Source: Nocardia sp. NBC_00416
GTDB lineage: Bacteria; Actinomycetota; Actinomycetes; Mycobacteriales; Mycobacteriaceae
Reading direction: 5' to 3'
Assembly (NCBI RefSeq): GCF_036032445.1
Contig: NZ_CP107932.1
Span: forward strand, 3,908,501-3,972,500
Length of the DNA stretch: 64,000 nt
The position numbers were made by a program, and so were the translations under genes. The notes beneath the pieces are model-generated. The model made no database searches, had not been told where the DNA came from, and saw nothing but the letters and a program-made list of their open reading frames with translations. This document shows positions 59,205-64,000 of this stretch, in pieces; the stretch's first letter is position 1; each line of letters begins with the position of its first letter.

Positions 59205-62200
59205 CGGCCCACCGCCGGTTCGGCGATCCGGTCCAGATACCCGCTCAGGATCGGCCCGATCACGGCGACCACCTCGGAATTGGTCATCTGGCCGTGGGCG
59301 GCGTCCACCGGATACTCGATCAGTTCGCCGGTGACATACGGCCGCCACATCCCGGCGTCGAGCGGTTCGGTCATTCCCCGGGTCGCCGAGAAGTACAGCA
59401 GGTCACCGTCGAAGACGCGGGGCCGGTAGCGATGCGAGATCTCGACCCCGGCGGCATAGGCGCGATGCAGGCGGTCGAGTTCGTCGGCGGTCAGCCCGGT
59501 GCCCAGGTTGGCGCCCGCGCCGGCCAGCCGCGCGGCGGCTTCGGCGGCGGTGAGTTCCGGCTCCCGCGCGGCCTGCGCTTCGTCGGGTTCGTCCCCGAGC
59601 AGATGGGCGAGCAGATCCCGCATCCGCGGGCGCGGCGGGGACGGCGAGCCTTCCGGGAAAACGACACTGTCCAGCATGGTCAGCAGCGCGACCGGACGGC
59701 CGAGATCGCGCAACCGCACCGCCACCGCATGGGCGAGCTGGCCACCGAGCGACCAGCCCAACAGGTGATACGGGCCGTCGGGTTGTACGCGCAGGATCTC
59801 CCGGACGTAGTGATCGGCGAGACCTTCGGATGTCGTGGGATCCGGGCTGCCGGTGGTGAGAACCGGTGATTGCACTCCATAGACCGGACGGTCGTCGATC
59901 CAGCGGGACAGACCCGCGTAACACCAGGCCAGCGGTACCGCCGAATGGAAGCAGAACAGCGGCGGCCGGGTCCCGGTGCGGCGCAGCGGGAGCAGTATCT
60001 GCAAGCCTTCGGCGCCGTCCGCGCGGAGGTCCGGGCCGCATTCGCCGTTGCCGGAGTCTGCGGCCGGTAGCGTCGCGTGCGGGCTCGCGGCCCCCTCGGC
60101 CGATTCGGCGCCCGCCGCGCCGTGCGCCGCTATCCGGTCGGCGAGATCGGCGACGGTGGGTGCGGTGTACAACCAGCGCACGGTGACCGGCACACCCGTC
60201 ACCTCGGCGAGCTCGGCCGAGAGCGCCACGCCCAGTAGCGAATTACCGCCCAGGGCGAAGAAATCGTCGTCCAGACCCACATCCCGGCCCACCGTGCGGC
60301 CGATCCGTTCGGCGACGAGACGCTGGAGATCGGTCCGCGGAGCGCGATACGCGTGCGTCCACAGTGGCTCCGGCAGCCGCTCGCGATCGAGTTTTCCGTT
60401 GACGGTCATAGGAATCCGATCGATCGGTACGAGCACCGCGGGCACCAGCGCGGCGGGCAGGACCGCGTGCAGCCGATGCAACGTGGCGCCGGAATCGAAC
60501 GAATGCCCCTGGGCGACAACGACATGTCCGACCAACCGCGCCCCCGGACCCGACCCCCCGGCGACCGTCACCACCGCCTGCGCGATCTCCGGCCCCGCGG
60601 CGAGCGCCGATTCGATCTCGGCGGGTTCGATCCGGCGCCCGTGCAGCGCCAGCTGCCGATCCGCCCGGCCCAGGTGTTCGTAACCACCGGGATCCGCCCG
60701 CACCAGATCCCCGGTCCGGTACAGCCGCCGCCCGCCGCCCGCCGGGTCGGCGACGAAGCGGGCCGCGGTCGCGCCAGGGGCTCCCTGGTAACCCAGCGCC
60801 ACCCCCGGCCCGCCCAGGTACAACTCGGCGCGCCCGCCCGCCGGGACACCGCGCAGCCGCGTATCCAGCAATTCCGCTCGGACACCCGGTAACGCCGGAC
60901 CGATGAGTACGGGTTCGTCCGGCGGCAACGCGGCACTCTGCATCGTCATCACCGTCGCTTCGGTGGGACCGTAGCCGTTGTGCAACCGCACCCGCGGCGC
61001 CCACGTCCGCACCAATTCGGCGGGCGGGGTCTCCCCACCGGTCACCACCACTCGCAGACTCGGGAGCTCGCCGGGGTCGAGGGTGCCGAGCACCGCCGGC
61101 GTACTGAGTAGATGGGTGATCCCGGCCGTCTGCACCAACTTCGTCAGTTCCGCCCCCATCACCGCCCCGGGCGGTGCCACGACCAGACGTGCGCCGGACC
61201 CGAACGCGGCCAGCAATTCGAGCAGGTGCGCATCGAAGGACGGAGAATGCGCGTGCAGGACAACGGAATCCGGCTCGATCTCGTACAGATCGACGATGTG
61301 GTCGGTGAGCGGGCCCAGTCCGCGGTGTCCGACGAGCACGCCCTTCGGGACGCCGGTGGTGCCCGAGGTGTGGATCAGATACGCGGGGTGGTCGGGCGCC
61401 GCCGCGGCCCACGGCGCCCCGGTCCGGGACTTCCCGGCCGGGTCCGGCCCCTCGAATCGTGATGACCCCTGCTCCGGAGCACGTTCCGTGACATCGAGGT
61501 CGAGCCAGCGAACATCGGCGGCTCCCGCGTCCGCTTCGTACGGGATGCCTTCCTCGGCGGGCACCTGACCGGGCAGTCCCGGCCGCATCGCCGACACCGT
61601 GAGCCCCAGCCGGATACCTGAGGCTTCCAGCACTGCCGCTTTCCGGGCGGGCGGGTCGTCCGGATCGATCGGTACGAAACAGGCTCCGGCGGTCGCCACC
61701 GCCCAGACCGCCAGTACCGATTCGATCGAGCGCGGCACCACGATCGCCACCGCGACCCCCGGCCCGGCGCCACTGGCGGTGAGCACTCGCGCCCACCGCC
61801 GCGCCAGCTCGTCGAGTTCGCGATAGGTCAGGGTCCGGGTGCGGTCGTCCAGTGCCACCGCATCCGGATCCGCCGTACGCATGCCCGCGCGGAGCAACTC
61901 GGGCAGCAGCCGGGCCGGGCCGCCGGGATCGGCACCCGCTGCCGCACCGGGCCCGCCGACCGCACCGGCCGGATAGTGCGCCGACGACGGCGCGACGGCC
62001 GGCAGATCGAGTTCGGCGACGGTCGCGTCCGGATCGGCACGCAGGAAACCGGCGAGGTAGGCGACGAATCCGCGGTGGTACCAGGCGAGCGTCGCGGCAC
62101 TGTAGCGGGCGGGGTTTCCCTGGAAATCGATCGTGATGGTGCTTGCGTCGGGACCCAGCTGGTATCCGTTGACCAACAGGTCCTCCACCGGGCCCGAGGA

Positions 62201-63313
62201 GAGCAGTCGCGCGCTCCCGGTCAGCGGGCCCAGCCGCAGTGGTTCCACGAAGCCGAGCACATTGATCACCGGCCCGAATCCGCCGCGCACCACCCGCCCG
62301 CCGCTGCGGTCGCGCTGGATGTCCTCGTACGGGTAACGCTGGTGACGCAGCGCACCGAGCACTCGGCCGCGCACCTGGGCGAGCGCGGCGCCGACCGTCC
62401 CCTGGGCGATGCCGGTCAGCCGCAGCGGCACCACATTCGCGACCGAGCCCGCCGACCGGCGCAGGACCGCCGTAGTGCGGGCCGGGAGGGGCAGGGCCAG
62501 TATCGGGTCGTCGTTCCCGGTCCACCGGGCGAGGTAGCAGGCGAACGCCGCGATCACCAGTTCACCGAAGGTGGCGCCGTGACGCGTCCGGGCCGGTGCG
62601 ACCGTTGCCGCCGTCTCGGGTTCCAATACCGCCGATACCCGATGCGGCCGGGCCCGGGGCGCACCTGGATGGCCCGCCAAACCCACCGGTTCGGCCGCCC
62701 CGGACAGCTCCGCCAGCCAATAATCCCGGTCCGTGGCGGCCCGGGACGACTGCTGATAGTCACGTTCGGCGGCCAGCAGGCCGGCCGTATCGAGCGCGCC
62801 CGGCTCGCCCACCGCGGCCCCGGTGACCGCCGCCCGGTAGAGCTCTCCGGTGCGGCGCAGCAACGCGACCGCGCCCGCACCGTCGAGGACCAGGTGATGG
62901 CTGCGCAGATACAGCAGGTGCCGTTCGACGGCTACCCGGTACAGGGTCGCGACGGTGAGTTCGTCGGTGAGTGGGTCGAGCGGGGTGAGATGGTCGCGTT
63001 CCATCAGTGCCAGCGCTTCGGGCACCGGATCCGGGTGCGCGGTGAGATCGCGGACCGCCATCTCGAACCGTGCCCGCGGGTTCACCCGCTGCCGTGGCCC
63101 GCCGTCCACCCAGCACAACCGCACACAGGGTGATTCGAGTTCCCGGGCGGCGCGCGTCCCGCAATCACGGATCGACTCGAAGTCGAGCGGGCCGGACAGA
63201 TCGAGGTACATCGCTACCGTGTTCGGCATATCGGGCTGCAATTGCTGCGCGACCCACCACCGCAACTGCGCCGCCGATAGCGGAGCACCCGTTTCCGATT
63301 CCTGGTGTGTCAA
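59201..63313 (-). CDS. Single-module non-ribosomal peptide synthetase (C-A-T-TE)
   Basis: About 1370 residues. Condensation domain (about 1-440) with the catalytic HHLVLDG (about 138). Adenylation domain (about 470-960): HTSGTTGVPKG (about 647), the substrate pocket SFDAHLLELL, HNGYGPTE, YRTGD and NGKLD. Carrier domain with FALGGNSLLG (Ser about 1020). Thioesterase (about 1110-1370) with GWSLGGQ (about 1184) and the late His in DAAHGQM. The enzyme should condense one external acyl or peptidyl donor with one amino acid and release it. The likely start is TTG 63313, ten bases after GGAGG; GTG 63322 is too close to that site. No MbtH or other modules are in the window. Confidence 0.92.
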   Translation of the reverse strand: MTHQESETGAPLSAAQLRWWVAQQLQPDMPNTVAMYLDLSGPLDFESIRDCGTRAARELESPCVRLCWVDGGPRQRVNPRARFEMAVRDLTAHPDPVPEALALMERDHLTPLDPLTDELTVATLYRVAVERHLLYLRSHHLVLDGAGAVALLRRTGELYRAAVTGAAVGEPGALDTAGLLAAERDYQQSSRAATDRDYWLAELSGAAEPVGLAGHPGAPRARPHRVSAVLEPETAATVAPARTRHGATFGELVIAAFACYLARWTGNDDPILALPLPARTTAVLRRSAGSVANVVPLRLTGIAQGTVGAALAQVRGRVLGALRHQRYPYEDIQRDRSGGRVVRGGFGPVINVLGFVEPLRLGPLTGSARLLSSGPVEDLLVNGYQLGPDASTITIDFQGNPARYSAATLAWYHRGFVAYLAGFLRADPDATVAELDLPAVAPSSAHYPAGAVGGPGAAAGADPGGPARLLPELLRAGMRTADPDAVALDDRTRTLTYRELDELARRWARVLTASGAGPGVAVAIVVPRSIESVLAVWAVATAGACFVPIDPDDPPARKAAVLEASGIRLGLTVSAMRPGLPGQVPAEEGIPYEADAGAADVRWLDLDVTERAPEQGSSRFEGPDPAGKSRTGAPWAAAAPDHPAYLIHTSGTTGVPKGVLVGHRGLGPLTDHIVDLYEIEPDSVVLHAHSPSFDAHLLELLAAFGSGARLVVAPPGAVMGAELTKLVQTAGITHLLSTPAVLGTLDPGELPSLRVVVTGGETPPAELVRTWAPRVRLHNGYGPTEATVMTMQSAALPPDEPVLIGPALPGVRAELLDTRLRGVPAGGRAELYLGGPGVALGYQGAPGATAARFVADPAGGGRRLYRTGDLVRADPGGYEHLGRADRQLALHGRRIEPAEIESALAAGPEIAQAVVTVAGGSGPGARLVGHVVVAQGHSFDSGATLHRLHAVLPAALVPAVLVPIDRIPMTVNGKLDRERLPEPLWTHAYRAPRTDLQRLVAERIGRTVGRDVGLDDDFFALGGNSLLGVALSAELAEVTGVPVTVRWLYTAPTVADLADRIAAHGAAGAESAEGAASPHATLPAADSGNGECGPDLRADGAEGLQILLPLRRTGTRPPLFCFHSAVPLAWCYAGLSRWIDDRPVYGVQSPVLTTGSPDPTTSEGLADHYVREILRVQPDGPYHLLGWSLGGQLAHAVAVRLRDLGRPVALLTMLDSVVFPEGSPSPPRPRMRDLLAHLLGDEPDEAQAAREPELTAAEAAARLAGAGANLGTGLTADELDRLHRAYAAGVEISHRYRPRVFDGDLLYFSATRGMTEPLDAGMWRPYVTGELIEYPVDAAHGQMTNSEVVAVIGPILSGYLDRIAEPAVGR

Positions 63314-63890
63314 CCCGACCACGCCTCCTGCGTTGTCCGGTCGAGCCCGGCACGAGTGCGAGACGCGCCGACTATCCTCGCGCGCCCGCCGACTGACCGG
63401 TCCGGCCGCTACGACTACCTGCGCAAACACCTCCCGGCGAACACTACGCCTCGGGGTCGGGATGCACTACCTCGCTCGAGGAACGAGATACGGCGGTAAC
63501 GGGTCGTGCGGCAGTGCGGCCTCCAGGTCTCGAACCGCTCCCCTGATCCCTGCCGAAATCACTGGTGCGCCGTCTCGACTCGGCCCAGCAGAGGGGTACT
63601 TTTTCGCCCGCTCGTCGTCGACGACAGCGGAACCGCACAGGTGCACGCGGCAGGGATTGGACCGCCGATGGGGACAGCCCGTTTCTGCTGCACCGTGGCG
63701 GCCGGCGCTCGGCATGGTCACGCCTTCCACCCGAATCGTTACGGCCGCTACGCGTGGAATAACGGCGGTCGGCTGTGCGCCGGCCACGACACGTCACCGG
63801 ATTTCGCGCGATCGGCACGATGCCCGCACGATCCGCGCACAGGTCCCCGCAGGCACCTCCGAGCTACCTCCGCCCGACACCTCGCGGCGA
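63314..63890. other. Upstream region of the NRPS operon
   Basis: 577 bp. It must contain the NRPS promoter and the 3' flank of the next minus-strand gene. The GGAGG at about 63323-63327 (minus strand) belongs to the NRPS. Frames elsewhere are Arg- and Pro-rich and look non-coding; a minus-strand frame ending near 63467 (tail LEAALPHDPLPPYLVPRAR) is the least implausible but lacks a ribosome binding site. Confidence 0.45.
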
Positions 63891-64000
63891 TCAGCGCACC
63901 TGTTCCCCGGCGAGATCCCGGGCGGCGGCCCGATAGCGGTCCGCGATCAGCCGGACCACGGCCGGGTGTACGCCGATCGGTTCGGCGACCCCGGTAGCGC
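63891..64000 (-). CDS. C-terminal end of an unidentified protein (partial)
   Basis: The minus strand reads ATGVAEPIGVHPAVVRLI, then ADRYRAAARDLAGEQVR and a TGA at 63891-63893; the gene continues beyond the window. Codon bias and amphipathic helical character are those of real coding sequence in this genome. The tail is too short to assign a family. Confidence 0.6.
   Translation of the reverse strand, partial: ATGVAEPIGVHPAVVRLIADRYRAAARDLAGEQVR

Noticed and set aside
63467..63787. Minus-strand frame upstream of the NRPS (tail LEAALPHDPLPPYLVPRAR)
   Set aside because: Only the last 30 residues look protein-like; there is no ribosome binding site or recognised family.
1..64000. CRISPR arrays, insertion sequences, prophage or integrase genes
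   Set aside because: I looked for regular short repeats, transposase motifs and terminal inverted repeats and found none. The only repeats are short operators, hairpins, the two tRNA genes and the 24-bp pair at 31067.

Overview
The window is high-GC DNA from a mycolic-acid actinobacterium, most likely Nocardia or a close relative in the Mycobacteriales. The evidence is WhiB7, mycoredoxin, AdnAB, an antigen-85-like mycolyltransferase, a KstR-type operator, many GTG starts and many apparently leaderless promoters. From about 27 to 51 kb the gene order follows the M. tuberculosis Rv3192-Rv3204 block: UPF0182 protein, PPA1309-like protein, PDZ/Lon-like protease, mycoredoxin, UvrD2, WhiB7, ABC1 kinase, cyclodehydratase-like protein, zincin, NudC, K+ channel, AdnB/AdnA, LipV and an alkyltransferase-like protein.

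Layout. 0-3 kb: end of prfB, an MscS channel, an unlisted 54-residue membrane protein, and ftsE-ftsX closed by a terminator; smpB, the usual next gene, is absent. 3-6 kb: a fadE24/fadE23-like acyl-CoA dehydrogenase pair behind two tandem palindromic operators. 6-15 kb: a CPWCG protein, a DUF1254 protein, a secreted protein, two paralogous acyl-CoA synthetases, a membrane protein with a PepSY protein, and galactokinase. 16-25 kb: a diguanylate cyclase, a DUF6319-like protein, a SnoaL-like protein under a KstR-type operator, an AurF-like diiron oxygenase behind its own palindrome, a TetR regulator, a divergent NAD-dependent DNA ligase and a Ddn-family protein. 25-27 kb: two initiator tRNA genes and a secreted resuscitation-promoting factor with a Crp-like site upstream.

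27-51 kb is the conserved core of DNA repair, redox and stress genes. Its best regulatory feature is the roughly 540-nt whiB7 leader, with a promoter, a strongly initiated 109-codon upstream ORF and a textbook intrinsic terminator just before whiB7. A pair of inverted consensus DnaA boxes lies at 38.2 kb. 51-55 kb: an amino-acid ABC transporter whose binding protein and permease are fused, and a MobA-MoeA fusion. 55.3-56.5 kb is a scar holding the 3' parts of an arylamine N-acetyltransferase gene and of narI. 56.6-63.3 kb: a secreted S1 protease converging on a three-gene operon of a one-module NRPS (C-A-T-TE), a DUF6875-like protein and an antigen-85-like acyltransferase. This operon is the best candidate here for an undescribed system. 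The window ends inside another minus-strand gene.

All assignments are by reading; no database search was run. Family names rest on recalled motifs, and gene symbols taken from M. tuberculosis rest on sequence plus gene order.
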